A DNA stretch of 51,027 nt, taken from contig NZ_JABETO010000012.1 in the NCBI RefSeq assembly GCF_013055795.1, forward strand, positions 81,093 through 132,119. The letters are read 5' to 3'. Position 1 is the stretch's first letter. Each line of letters begins with the position of its first letter. The DNA comes from Streptomyces sp. I05A-00742 (GTDB lineage: Bacteria > Actinomycetota > Actinomycetes > Streptomycetales > Streptomycetaceae). A program made the translations under genes and the position numbers. The notes below the pieces were generated by a model. It saw nothing but the letters and a program-made list of their open reading frames with translations. It was not told the DNA's origin and made no database searches. Shown piece after piece: positions 7,579 to 15,453 of the stretch.

Positions 7579-8155
7579 AGAGGTTGTCCCGTAAACGATC
7601 TCACCCTGCAATGATCTAGATCGTGTCAGGTGTGATCACGGCGTCGGAACCGTCCTGGACAGCCCCGTTCACCGGGCTGAGCCCGCGCGTCCTCGGCCAG
7701 TTGGTGACCGCGCCTCGCCGCGAGGGCGCCAGCTCCCCGGGCCAGGGGCGGCCGTGGGGCCTGCCGCTGGAGGACCGGGTGCTGTTGGTAGTCGCTTACT
7801 GGCGCATGTATCTGACGATGCGTCAACTCGTTCCATGGTGCGGCATCTCGCAGTCGGCGGCCAACCGCATCATCGACCAGGCCGGCCCGCTCATCGCATT
7901 CCGGCCTCGGCGCCGGTTCGCCAAGGACACCGTGCCGGTAGTCGACGGCACCCTGGTGCCTGCCCGGGACCACAACACCGCTGAACGCGAGCACAATCGC
8001 TCGTACAAACAGGTCCGGGCCCGCGTCGAGCACGTTTTCGCCCGCATGAAGACCTGGAAGGTCCTCCGCGACTGCCGTCTCAAGGGCGACGGGGTCCCAC
8101 ACGCCATGCTCGGCATCGCCCGACTGCACAACCTTGCTCTCACGGGATAGCTTCT
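7579..8155 (+). mobile_element. Non-autonomous IS5-type insertion sequence
   Basis: The element is bounded by imperfect terminal inverted repeats of 17 nt (7579-7595 and 8139-8155, 12 of 17 matching, with a shared gtcccgt/acgggat core). The transposase stop lies within the right repeat, as is usual for this IS group. The element is about 577 bp, short for an IS5 group member, because the transposase has lost its centre. I could not identify a convincing target duplication. Confidence 0.6.
7623..8150 (+). pseudogene. IS5-type transposase with in-frame internal deletion
   Basis: The 175-residue frame starts near the left repeat. Residues about 50-95 (DRVLLVVAYWRMYLTMRQL, then ISQSAANRIIDQAGPL) are the helix-turn-helix module. 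VPVVDGTLVPARDH is the block with the first catalytic Asp. Within about 10 residues it reaches VRARVEHVFARMKTWKVLRD and MLGIARLHNLALTG, the normal C-terminus. Intact relatives have some 60-80 more residues here, including the second Asp, so the enzyme should be inactive. The frame is otherwise open, so the loss may be recent. Confidence 0.8.
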
Positions 8156-8218
8156 GCCGCATACGAGACCTGAGAGGTCCCCGGGAGACGGCTCCCCCCT
8201 CGCAGTCTCGGAGGAGAA

Positions 8219-8650
8219 TCAGGCGAGGCAGAACTCGTTGCCCTCAATGTCCTGCATCGTGATGCACGACTCGTTGACGCCATCGGCGCGCTGCGTCAGC
8301 ACGTGTTTCGCGCCGAGCGCCATCAGCCGTGCGCATTCGGCCTCGAGAGTGGCCAGGCGCTCGTCACCCACGAGCCCTGTGCCGACCCGCACATCAAGAT
8401 GCACCCGGTTCTTGACGACCTTGCCTTCGGGAACTCGCTGGAAGAGCACGCGCGGGCCCACACCCGAGGGATCAGCGCACGCGAAGTAGACCTCGTCCTC
8501 AGGCGGCAGCGAGTGGTGGTACTCCTCCCACGTGGCAAAGCCCTCCGGGACTGTCGGTACGACGTACCCCAGCACCTCGCACCAGAAGGCGGCGAGGCGA
8601 GCAGGTTCCGCGCAGTCGAAGGTCACTTGGAACTGCTTGATCGTTGACAT
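8219..8650 (-). CDS. VOC (glyoxalase/bleomycin-resistance fold) family protein
   Basis: 143 residues from the ATG at 8650. It starts MSTIKQFQVTFDCAEPARLA and FWCEVLGYVV, the opening of the VOC fold that pairs a strand with the DxARLAxFWxxxLG helix. VKNRVHLDVRV supplies the His-containing strand of the second half and IEGNEFCLA the terminal motif. VOC proteins bind metals and act as dioxygenases, glyoxalases or drug-sequestering proteins; this subgroup is widespread in Streptomyces without a defined substrate. No operon partner is present, and no strong ribosome site precedes the start. Confidence 0.85.
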   Translation of the reverse strand: MSTIKQFQVTFDCAEPARLAAFWCEVLGYVVPTVPEGFATWEEYHHSLPPEDEVYFACADPSGVGPRVLFQRVPEGKVVKNRVHLDVRVGTGLVGDERLATLEAECARLMALGAKHVLTQRADGVNESCITMQDIEGNEFCLA

Positions 8651-8870
8651 CGGCGCACGATAACAGGGGCCCTGCTCATCTCCCCGGGCGGGTGGATCCA
8701 CACGTTGCCGGGAGGACGGCCCCTGCCATCCGCTGCTGTGTCGTGCGGTCACAGGGGCGAACCGAGGTCGGCGCCTCTTCCAAAGGGTGGGACCCAGGAT
8801 CCGGTCTCAGCCGACCCCTCTCGTGCCAAAGGTCAGTCACGGGACAGCCCTTAGGCAGACGTTCAGTTGC

Positions 8871-9245
8871 ATGCCCTTCGGCGAGGACACCCCGGGAGCG
8901 GACATTCGCATCAGCAACGCCCGCTGCTCACACCTGCCCCAGGAAACTCGACTCCCAGCTCGACGCCCGCACCACACACGGCATCCCCCTGGACAAGGTC
9001 TTCAGCGAGAAGACCAGCACCCGTGTCCGGGTGCGCTCGCAGTTCGAGCGGGCGCTCGCAGCCGCGCGGGAGATCAAGGCGCACGCCCCGCACTGCCGGG
9101 TCGCCCTGACGGTGTACGAGGTGAAGCGGCCCGGCCGCGACGCCGCCGAACTCACCGCGCTCGCCGAGCACGCCGAGCACGAGGCGTACCCCGAAGCCGT
9201 CGAACGGTCCCACGCCGTCCTGTCCGATGTGATCGACCCATCAGT
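8871..9245 (+). pseudogene. Serine recombinase (resolvase) remnant: frameshift plus internal deletion
   Basis: The ATG frame from 8871 reads MPFGEDTPGADIRISNARCS, then HLPQE, a resolvase N-terminus with the catalytic Ser after ARC. At about 8945 one extra A shifts the frame, and homology continues as LDSQLDARTTHGIPLDKVF, then RALAAAREIKAHAPHCRVAL and LTVYEVKRPGRDAAELTAL. It then jumps in frame to EHEAYPEAVERSHAVL, which is the C-terminal end of such recombinases. About 100 residues are missing. A gccgagcac direct repeat sits at the junction (about 9163-9180). It was probably once the resolvase of a Tn3-type transposon. Confidence 0.75.
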
Positions 9246-9467
9246 CTCGGCTCAGTGCCCTGGGACCGCGAACGGTTTTCCGGACCGCACCCCGTGCGGC
9301 CACCCGTGCAGAACCCGTAGCCCGCCCTCACCGTCACCGACCGATGGCTCGCGCAGCGGCCGCCGCCCGGCCTCCGGCCGTAGCGGGCGACAGCGTCGCC
9401 CAGGCTGGTCAGGCGCCCGTCCCGGGCACCATGTGCCGGGAGATCTCCCGCGGCAGCCCCTACGCGG

Positions 9468-9680
9468 TCACCCTCCTGGAGAAGCGCCTCTGAGCGCCCC
9501 CGGCCCGGTCCGGCGACAGCACGGGCGCGGCGGGCACCGCGGCGCCCGGCCGTCCGGCGGCTCCACCGCCGGGCCCAGCGCCCGGTAGTCCACGACGCGC
9601 CGCAGCCCGCACCCACCGCACGTCGCGACGCCGTCCGCCACCGCCCATCCCGCCTCCGGGTGCGCACAGCCCTCACTCAT
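9468..9680 (-). CDS. Small Cys-rich protein (DUF6255-like)
   Basis: A 70-residue protein. Its ATG overlaps the stop of the upstream gene (ATGA, 9677-9680), so the two are translationally coupled. It contains C-A-H ... TCGGCGLRRVVDYRAL, a likely zinc-binding CxH...CxxC arrangement that matches my memory of the DUF6255 family of Streptomyces. The C-terminal half is Pro/Arg-rich with further cysteines. The function is unknown. It is transcribed away from the XRE/DUF397 pair. Confidence 0.55.
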   Translation of the reverse strand: MSEGCAHPEAGWAVADGVATCGGCGLRRVVDYRALGPAVEPPDGRAPRCPPRPCCRRTGPGALRGASPGG

Positions 9681-9892
9681 CCCTCCGCCCTGCCATGCAC
9701 CTCCAGCTCCGGCCGGTGCGCGTCCAGCCGGTGTCTCGCCAGCGTGTTGAGTGCCCGCTGCGTCGCCCGGACGTCCCCGAGCCGCCACGCGGCGGCCCGT
9801 TCCACGGTCAGTACGGCACAGGTCAGGCAGAACGGTTCCTGGTCGGGTGTGGCCACGGCGTCACCCGGGAGCGGGGAGTTTTGGTTACTCAC
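9677..9892 (-). CDS. Small CxxC protein coupled to the DUF6255-like gene
   Basis: A 71-residue product from a GTG at 9892 (an upstream ATG at 9973 is also in frame but has no better support). It contains EPFCLTCAVL (CxxC) and a helical second half WRLGDVRATQRALNTLARHR. Its stop overlaps the next start. It diverges from the XRE regulator, whose start lies about 100 bp away, so the shared intergenic region could carry control sites for both. I do not recognise the family with certainty. Confidence 0.5.
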   Translation of the reverse strand: MSNQNSPLPGDAVATPDQEPFCLTCAVLTVERAAAWRLGDVRATQRALNTLARHRLDAHRPELEVHGRAEG

Positions 9893-9990
9893 GGTTCCAC
9901 CCTGGTCACGGCCCCCTACTCTCGGAAGCCACGATTTAGGGACGGGGGTGTGGGTCACCCCTTGGTCGGCCACCGGGAGGGGTGCGGGTC

Positions 9991-10803
9991 ATGGCAGCCG
10001 GCGCACAATTGCCACCGAACTGGCGGTACTGCGGCAACCAGGTCAAGCTGTGGCGGTTCCGAGCGGGCGTCAGCCGCGAGGAACTGGCCCGCGAAGCGGG
10101 CTACGAACTCGAAACCGTCAAGTCCATGGAACAGGGGCGGCGGAGGCCGACGCCCAGGCTTCTCCAGGTGGCGGATGACATGTGTGGGGCGGGCGGGTTG
10201 CTGCTCGCCGCGCTGGGCTATCTCAACCCCGAGGAGCAGAGCACCCACCTGCAGGAGTTCCTGGACGCCGAGGCCGAGGCCATCTCCCTGTCCTCATACG
10301 AACCGCTCCTCATTCCCGGACTGCTGCAGACCGAGGAATACACAAGAGCACTGATCTCGACCCACTGGCCGCCCGTGGAGGACGACGAGGTCGAGCTGCG
10401 CGTGGCGCGGCGGCTGAAGCGCCAGGAGAAGCTGGCCGCCAAGCCGTACGCACTGTTCAGCTTCATCATCTACGAGGCGGCCCTGCGCTCCGGGGTCGCC
10501 GGCCGCGAGGGCATGAAGCGACAGCTGCAGCACCTACTGGAAGCGGCCGACCGGCCCAACGTCTCCGTCCAGATCCTGCCCGCAGACCGGGTGCTCTCCA
10601 TTGCCCTCACCGGTCCTTTGCTGGTAGTGGAGTCAGCAGAGCACCAACAACTGGCCTATGTTGAAGGCTTGAACACCCAGGTGTTGCACAGCAACCCGGG
10701 CACGGTCAGCTCGTTCGTGCAGTGCCTCGGGCGGCTCCGCATGCAGGCGCTGAGCGCGGAGGAATCCGCGCACTTCATCAGGAAGTTGGCTGACGAACTG
10801 TGA
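9991..10803 (+). CDS. XRE-family regulator with DUF5753 domain
   Basis: 270 residues from the ATG at 9991 (gggagg ten bases upstream; a GTG at 9982 is too close to it). Residues about 15-60 form the lambda-repressor HTH (VKLWRFRAGVSREELAREAG and VKSMEQGRRRPTPRLL). Residues about 95-265 form the DUF5753 ligand- or protein-binding domain, with YEPLLIPGLLQTEEYTRALI as its signature. Such regulators are paired with DUF397 genes in Streptomyces, several of which affect development and antibiotic production. The next gene is exactly such a partner, overlapping by 4 nt. Confidence 0.93.
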   Translation: MAAGAQLPPNWRYCGNQVKLWRFRAGVSREELAREAGYELETVKSMEQGRRRPTPRLLQVADDMCGAGGLLLAALGYLNPEEQSTHLQEFLDAEAEAISLSSYEPLLIPGLLQTEEYTRALISTHWPPVEDDEVELRVARRLKRQEKLAAKPYALFSFIIYEAALRSGVAGREGMKRQLQHLLEAADRPNVSVQILPADRVLSIALTGPLLVVESAEHQQLAYVEGLNTQVLHSNPGTVSSFVQCLGRLRMQALSAEESAHFIRKLADEL

Positions 10804-10988
10804 ACGATTCAACGTGGTTCAAATCGAGTTACAGCACCGGATCGGGGAACAACTGCCTGGAGGCGTCGCGCCTCCCGCACGCGATCCACGTCCGGGACTC
10901 GAAGCTCGGCCCTGATCCCCAACTCGCATTCGACGGGCCCGCCTGGGCCACCTTCATAGCCGCCATACCCTCCGAGTCCGCCACCTGA
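10800..10988 (+). CDS. DUF397 domain protein
   Basis: A 62-residue protein starting at a GTG that overlaps the XRE stop (GTGA). STWFKSSYSTGSGNNCLEAS, then IHVRDSK and AWATFIAA are the diagnostic DUF397 motifs. The product is thought to act with its cognate XRE regulator, possibly as an antagonist, by analogy with BldB-like and WhiJ-associated small proteins. The coupling here fixes the pair as one functional unit. Confidence 0.93.
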   Translation: MNDSTWFKSSYSTGSGNNCLEASRLPHAIHVRDSKLGPDPQLAFDGPAWATFIAAIPSESAT

Positions 10989-11034
10989 GACTCGGGATCC
11001 GGGCGCCGAGACCCGAGCGCTCTTTCCAAGGAAT

Positions 11035-11061
11035 GGGTGGTGGGTGAAAACCCACCCACCC
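11035..11061 (+). terminator. Terminator hairpin after the XRE-DUF397 operon
   Basis: 11035-11045 pairs with 11050-11061 (11 bp, one bulged C at 11056) around a gaaa tetraloop, 46 nt after the DUF397 stop. A strong GC stem without a T run is typical for Streptomyces. Confidence 0.75.
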
Positions 11062-11216
11062 TCCCAACTCGCGTATGCGCACGCGAAAATGACCATTTGT
11101 GATCGAGTCGCCACGGCGCGCCAGCGCCGTGTAGCGTGCGCAGCAACAAAGCGACCCCCGGCCGGTGTTAGCGCACCGAGCGGGGGTCTGACCACCAAGA
11201 TCGACCAAGGATCTTC

Positions 11217-12299
11217 ATGGCTGCCGCTCACCTTACCGCTGCCCCCTGCCCGCCCGCGCCGCACATGGCCGCTCCCGGGTACGGAAAGCGTTTCGCACCC
11301 GATCAAGCGCCCCGCTCTCGAACGGACTTCGCCCACCTGCCCGCCCGCGAGGCGGCGATCGCCGCGTACGTGGACCGGCTGCCCGAGGGCGCGGCCATGG
11401 ACGTCAAGACGCTGGCGAAGAGCATCGCGGGCTACGGCCAGCAGGCGGTGGGCAAGGCGCTGAACCACCTCTCCGAGGCGGGTCACCTGCGGCGATTCCG
11501 GGAGCGGGTCAGCGAGGAGCGGACGCAGTGGGTGTCGCGGACGTTCTTCTCGCGGACGGCGCGGGACGACGCGTGGTGGTCGGCGTTCCTGGCGGAGGAC
11601 GTCCCACAGGCCCCCGATGCGTCAACCTCCCACCCGGAACCGACACCGGAGCCGCAGCCGGAGCCGCAGCCCGAGCCGGAACCGACACCGGAGCCAGAGC
11701 CGGAACCGACCCCGGCCCCGGCCCCGGCCCCCGAGCCGGAGGAGGACCCGGCCCCGCGCCCCCCGGCCGTACCCGCCCCGTCCCCCGCCCGTCACCCCCG
11801 GCGCACCGCGCCGACGAGGCGCTCGCCCGCGTACGAGGCGCTGGCCTCGGTGGGCCGCACCGACCCCCGGATGACGCTCTCGGCGGCGGAGTGCGCGGCC
11901 CTGGAGCCGCTGGCCGCCGAGTGGCTGGCGCGGCGGGTGTCGGCCCAGGAGATCGTCCGGGAGCTCACGCGGGGGCTGCCGCCGGGCGTCCACAGTCCGG
12001 GGGCGTTCGCGCGCAGGCGGCTGGTCGACAAGCTGCCGCCGGAGCCGGTACTGGAGGCGGCGCCCGCGCCCGTACCCCGTCGGATCATGGAGTGCACGGA
12101 CTGCCGCACCCCGGGGCCCCCGGCGGCGCTCCCCGGCGGACTGTGCCGCGTCTGCCGGGGCGTGGACCCGTCCACCCACACCACCCCGGAGACCCCGGAG
12201 GCCTCTGAGGACCCGGAGGCCGCCGCAGCCTTCGCCAACCTCCTCCAGGACCTGCGAAGCACCCTCCGCGACAACCGGACTGCGGCCCGACGGCGTTGA
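11217..12299 (+). CDS. HTH protein with Pro-Glu repeat linker and C-terminal zinc ribbon
   Basis: A 360-residue protein with ATG after aagga. Residues about 35-110 form a MarR-like winged helix (EAAIAAYVDRLPEGAAMDVK, ALNHLSEAGHLRRFR). Residues about 135-185 are a Pro-Glu/Pro-Ala repeat (PEPQPEP and variants), probably an extended linker. Residues about 205-275 are a second helical part (MTLSAAECAALEPLAAEWLA). MECTDCRTPGPPAALPGGLC, then RVC, gives a CxxC...CxxC zinc ribbon near residue 285-310. The layout suggests DNA or RNA binding at both ends of a flexible spacer. Similar proteins are widespread in Streptomyces as MarR-like regulators; the target is unknown. Confidence 0.8.
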   Translation: MAAAHLTAAPCPPAPHMAAPGYGKRFAPDQAPRSRTDFAHLPAREAAIAAYVDRLPEGAAMDVKTLAKSIAGYGQQAVGKALNHLSEAGHLRRFRERVSEERTQWVSRTFFSRTARDDAWWSAFLAEDVPQAPDASTSHPEPTPEPQPEPQPEPEPTPEPEPEPTPAPAPAPEPEEDPAPRPPAVPAPSPARHPRRTAPTRRSPAYEALASVGRTDPRMTLSAAECAALEPLAAEWLARRVSAQEIVRELTRGLPPGVHSPGAFARRRLVDKLPPEPVLEAAPAPVPRRIMECTDCRTPGPPAALPGGLCRVCRGVDPSTHTTPETPEASEDPEAAAAFANLLQDLRSTLRDNRTAARRR

Positions 12300-12385
12300 A
12301 TTGCATGCCGTTACCACGACCGGCCCGACCTGTCTCCGGGGCAACCTGCCCGGCGGGTGATGCCGGGCCGCATCCGGGAGATGGG

Positions 12386-12700
12386 ATGAGGATCACGAAG
12401 AAGTCCACGCGTGCGGTGGCCCTCGCCGCGGGAGGCGCGCTGCCGACCGGCGCCACGGGCCGGGCCACGGCAGGTACCGCCGCCGTGGACACGGGGTCCT
12501 GCTCCGGCGCGGTGCCGGCCCACACCGACGGCAACGCGTTCAATGACGGCCCGCAGCAGCTCAACAAGCAGCTCTTCGGGACCGGTGTGGACACCGCGAC
12601 GTGCAGCATGCGGCAGTTCGACTCCGGCCTGAACGGCGCCGACGACACCACCGGTTCCCGAGGCAAAAGCCTGCAATCCGGTGGGCGGGGCCCCGGCCGA
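12386..12700 (+). pseudogene. Possible 5' remnant of a secreted-protein gene
   Basis: An ATG at 12386 after gggagat opens a frame starting MRITKKSTRAVALAAGGAL, a signal-peptide-like start, followed by a Cys-containing region (DTGSCSGAVPAHTDGNAFND, then QLFGTGVDTATCSMRQF). After about residue 95 the frame loses coding character and runs into the next gene. It may be a 5' fragment of a lost secreted protein, or a real short gene whose end I cannot place. No family was recognised. Confidence 0.3.
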
Positions 12701-12782
12701 CGCCCCGTACGCAGGACGGAGCGCCTGGGTGCTCCCGGAAACAACTGCGCGGTCGACCGCGAGCACCCTCTATCGTCTCGGC

Positions 12783-13730
12783 ATGCGGCGCACGGACATC
12801 ACTCGGGACGACGGCACGTGGACGGGCTTGTCCCTGGATGTGGAGTCGCGCCGCCAACCGGACCTGTGCCTGTTCAGCGCCGAGCGGCGGCTGCTTCTCG
12901 CCCAGCAGTCGCGGCCGGTGCTCCTTGCCGCTGTCGACGAGGACCAGTGCGGCGTCGAGTTCTGGCGCACTGACGCGTACCGCTCCGTCATCCCGCCGTT
13001 GCGTGCCGGGACGGCACGGGCTCTGGCCGGCCACCCGGACCGCTGGGCCTACCGCTTCGCGCAGCACCTGCTCGATTCACCAGGCAGCCGTCTGCACGAC
13101 GGCCGATGGCTGCTCTCACAAGAGAGCCCGCTTCTCCGCTGGAACTACAACCGCCTGCCGCCGTCCGAGTACTGGACCTCCCTGCTCGTCGAAGGTCATC
13201 CGGACGGATACATCGACTGGTTCGAGCATTCCGGCTCGTGGGAGATCCTTCCGTTGCGGCGGATGCCCGACGTGGGCGACGCCCGCGTCAAGGCGTACCG
13301 CAAGCAAGTCCACGACGGTGTGCTTCCGCCCGTCCTGTTGTGGTGGGTCAGCGGCCTGGACTGCCATCTGATCCTGGACGGTCACGCGCGGCTCGCCGCG
13401 TCGATCTCCGAGTCGGCCGTACCGCCGCTGCTGCAGCTGCATCGCACCGCACCGAGCGACGAGGTGGCCGCGGGCACCCGGCTGGCAGTGCACGATTACG
13501 AGGCCGAACTGGCCCGCTTCGCCGGGCTCCGCGCCGTCCATGGCTCCGCGGTCCCGGACGGCGCCGCCGTCGCGGGACCGTCCCTTGCCCGCCGCCTCCG
13601 GGAACTGCCCACGGCGCCACGGCGCACCTGGGCCTGGCCGCTGCCGGGCGGAGAGGTGCGGTGGCGACGCGTCGCACGTGAGGTGACCGGTGACCGGAAG
13701 TGGGCCGCTGACGGTCGGCCGTCAGCCTGA
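12783..13730 (+). CDS. Conserved hypothetical protein with a ParB-like C-terminal patch
   Basis: 315 residues from the ATG at 12783; the frame is open for another 34 codons upstream, so the start is uncertain. There is no ribosome site; a tatcgt six bases before the ATG could be a -10 element of a leaderless transcript. The protein contains HPDRWAYRFAQHLLDSPGSR, then VKAYRKQVHDGVLPPVLLWW and DCHLILDGHARLAASI. The last resembles the ParB/Srx pattern of a chain followed by DGHxR, which binds nucleotide in that fold. No transmembrane segment is seen. The function is unknown. Confidence 0.7.
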   Translation: MRRTDITRDDGTWTGLSLDVESRRQPDLCLFSAERRLLLAQQSRPVLLAAVDEDQCGVEFWRTDAYRSVIPPLRAGTARALAGHPDRWAYRFAQHLLDSPGSRLHDGRWLLSQESPLLRWNYNRLPPSEYWTSLLVEGHPDGYIDWFEHSGSWEILPLRRMPDVGDARVKAYRKQVHDGVLPPVLLWWVSGLDCHLILDGHARLAASISESAVPPLLQLHRTAPSDEVAAGTRLAVHDYEAELARFAGLRAVHGSAVPDGAAVAGPSLARRLRELPTAPRRTWAWPLPGGEVRWRRVAREVTGDRKWAADGRPSA

Positions 13731-13777
13731 CCGTGACCGATGGCTGGGCGATCAGGCTCTCCCGGCCGAGACTCTGG

Positions 13778-13816
13778 GGTCCCACCGGTATTGCTCCAGG
13801 TTTGAACGCCAAGGGC
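13778..13816 (-). repeat. 39-nt inverted repeat, copy A
   Basis: The reverse complement of this stretch matches 15238-15276 at 36 of 39 positions. It lies 111 bp before the acyl-CoA dehydrogenase start and 48 bp after the preceding gene. The core begins gcccttggcgttcaa. The nature is unknown; see the finding on this pair. Confidence 0.85.
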
Positions 13817-13926
13817 GCATCCGGCGGCGGCCCGGCGCGGGTACGGACGGAACCGGGCACCCCGCCGGTTGAGCCCGAGTACATTGCCTTCCGGGGCCGC
13901 CCGGCCCGCAGGGGGTGGGGGAGGAC

Positions 13927-15036
13927 ATGCGTTTCCTGGAGCGCGAACGCGCCGTTGTGGCACGGCTGTTACCAGGGTTGGACGAGAGCCTGCGGGCGGT
14001 GCCGCTCGCGGAACTGGAGGGCGCGGACGGTCCGGGCCTCGTACTCTTCCGCGACAGCGGCTGCCCCGGGCTGCTGGTGCCGGCCGCCCGTCGGGGGCTG
14101 GGGGCCACCGCCGTGGAGGCTCTGCGGGTACAGCGCGCGCTGGGCGCCAGGGCGCCGTGGCTGGCCGCGGCCAGTGCCCTGCACCACTTCTCAACGGCCG
14201 CCCTGCTCGCTCAGGTCACCGGCGACCGTGACCCGGAGTGGATGCTGGTCGAGGGGGTGGCCGCCGACAACCGCCTTGTGGCGTTCGGCTTCGCCGAGGA
14301 GCGTCCCGGTGCCGGGATCCTCGCCCCTGTGACGACCGCGACGGTGGGGGCCGACGGGCTGCGGATCGGCGGGGTGACGCGCACGTGCGGCCTGGCCGGG
14401 GCGATGGATCTGCTCGTCGTCGGCGTGATGACGCCCCGGACGGACGGCGGCCCGGGCGAGGAACCGGCGGTGGCGCTGGTACCGGCGGAGAGCGAGGGGG
14501 TGAGCGTCGACGGGGCGGGGACGGACGACGAGCGGGTCACCCTGGACGATGTCCTGGTGGCCCCGGAGCTGGTGGTGACGGCCTCGGCCGCCGACGGGCG
14601 GCCGGATCCGCTGACCGCGGGTTTCGCCTGGTTCCAGTTGCTGGCCACGGGCGGGTGCCTCGGGGCCGCCTCCGCGCTGGTCGAGCGGGTGCTGCGGGAC
14701 GACCGGGTGCCCGAGTCCGAGCGGGTCGGGCTGCTGGTGGAGGTCGAGGGCGCGATGTCGGCCGCGGAGGGCATCGCCCGCCACCTCGACGACGACGGCC
14801 CGGACGAATCCACGCTCGCCCACGCCCTGTACGTCCGGTACAGCGTGCAGGACGCCCTCTCCCGAATCGTCCCGCGCACGGTCGAACTCCTCGGCGGCCT
14901 CGGCACCACGGCCTCCGACGAGGTCGCCCGGCTCGCCGACCGCGCCAACGCACTGGAGCGGCATCCGGCGGCACGGAAGCCGATGACCGGCCCGCTGGCG
15001 GCGTACCTGGCCGGCGGGCCACTCGCCCTCGCCTGA
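13927..15036 (+). CDS. Acyl-CoA dehydrogenase-like protein with a TTA codon
   Basis: 369 residues from the ATG at 13927; a GTG at 13915 is an alternative. The pattern follows the acyl-CoA dehydrogenase fold: an N-terminal helical part with LVPAARRGLGATAVEALRVQ, a beta domain (VAFGFAEERPGAG, VTRTCGLAGAMDLLVVG), and a C-terminal helical bundle (TAGFAWFQLLATGGCLGAAS, then RTVELLGGLG). The usual catalytic Glu is not obvious, so it may be a non-canonical member such as an N- or S-oxygenating flavoprotein. Codon 15 is TTA (13969-13971), which in Streptomyces needs the bldA tRNA. Two hairpins follow the gene. Confidence 0.75.
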   Translation: MRFLERERAVVARLLPGLDESLRAVPLAELEGADGPGLVLFRDSGCPGLLVPAARRGLGATAVEALRVQRALGARAPWLAAASALHHFSTAALLAQVTGDRDPEWMLVEGVAADNRLVAFGFAEERPGAGILAPVTTATVGADGLRIGGVTRTCGLAGAMDLLVVGVMTPRTDGGPGEEPAVALVPAESEGVSVDGAGTDDERVTLDDVLVAPELVVTASAADGRPDPLTAGFAWFQLLATGGCLGAASALVERVLRDDRVPESERVGLLVEVEGAMSAAEGIARHLDDDGPDESTLAHALYVRYSVQDALSRIVPRTVELLGGLGTTASDEVARLADRANALERHPAARKPMTGPLAAYLAGGPLALA

Positions 15037-15068
15037 CCGCCGGGCGTTCCCGCCCGGACCACCACCTG

Positions 15069-15112
15069 ACGGCGGCCGGCCGACGACGTCCGGCCGGCTG
15101 GCCGGCCGCCGT
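15069..15112 (+). terminator. Strong terminator hairpin after the acyl-CoA dehydrogenase gene
   Basis: 15069-15081 (acggcggccggcc) pairs perfectly over 13 bp with 15100-15112. A smaller stem (15042-15059) precedes it. Both lie directly after the stop at 15036. Confidence 0.75.
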
Positions 15113-15237
15113 GCTTGCCCTTAGGGGTGGCGGCGCCGAGTCTTTCGAGGCCCCTCGCTCACCGCTGCCCGCCCCTCGCTCACCGCTGCCCGCCGCCCGC
15201 TGCCCGCTGCCCGCTGCCCGCTCTGAACTCTGCCAGT

Positions 15238-15276
15238 GCCCTTGGCGTTCAATCCTGGAGCACTACCGGCGGGACC
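15238..15276 (+). repeat. 39-nt inverted repeat, copy B
   Basis: Matches the reverse complement of 13778-13816 at 36 of 39 positions, in opposite orientation, 201 bp after the acyl-CoA dehydrogenase stop. The two copies therefore bracket that gene. Confidence 0.85.
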
Positions 15277-15453
15277 TCGAACCGGTCAATCGGGGCGCAA
15301 AAAAGGGGCATTCCGGGCGGACGGGCGCCCTCATCCACCACAACGGAGTCACAACGGAGCCACACCGGACCCACCTCGCGCCCACCTCGCGCCCACGCCT
15401 CCCGCGCCCACGCTGCGCGCACCCACGCCGCGACCCTTGCAGATTGACCCACG

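Noticed and set aside
9245..9467. A short plus frame ending REISRGSPYAVTLLEKRL before 9493 as a gene
   Set aside because: Only about 20 residues look protein-like and no start or ribosome site exists; at most it is a C-terminal scrap of a lost gene.
11617..11740. Regular ccggag/ccgcag repeats that could look like a CRISPR or satellite array
   Set aside because: The units are 6-12 nt without spacers and lie in frame inside the HTH protein, encoding its Pro-Glu linker.
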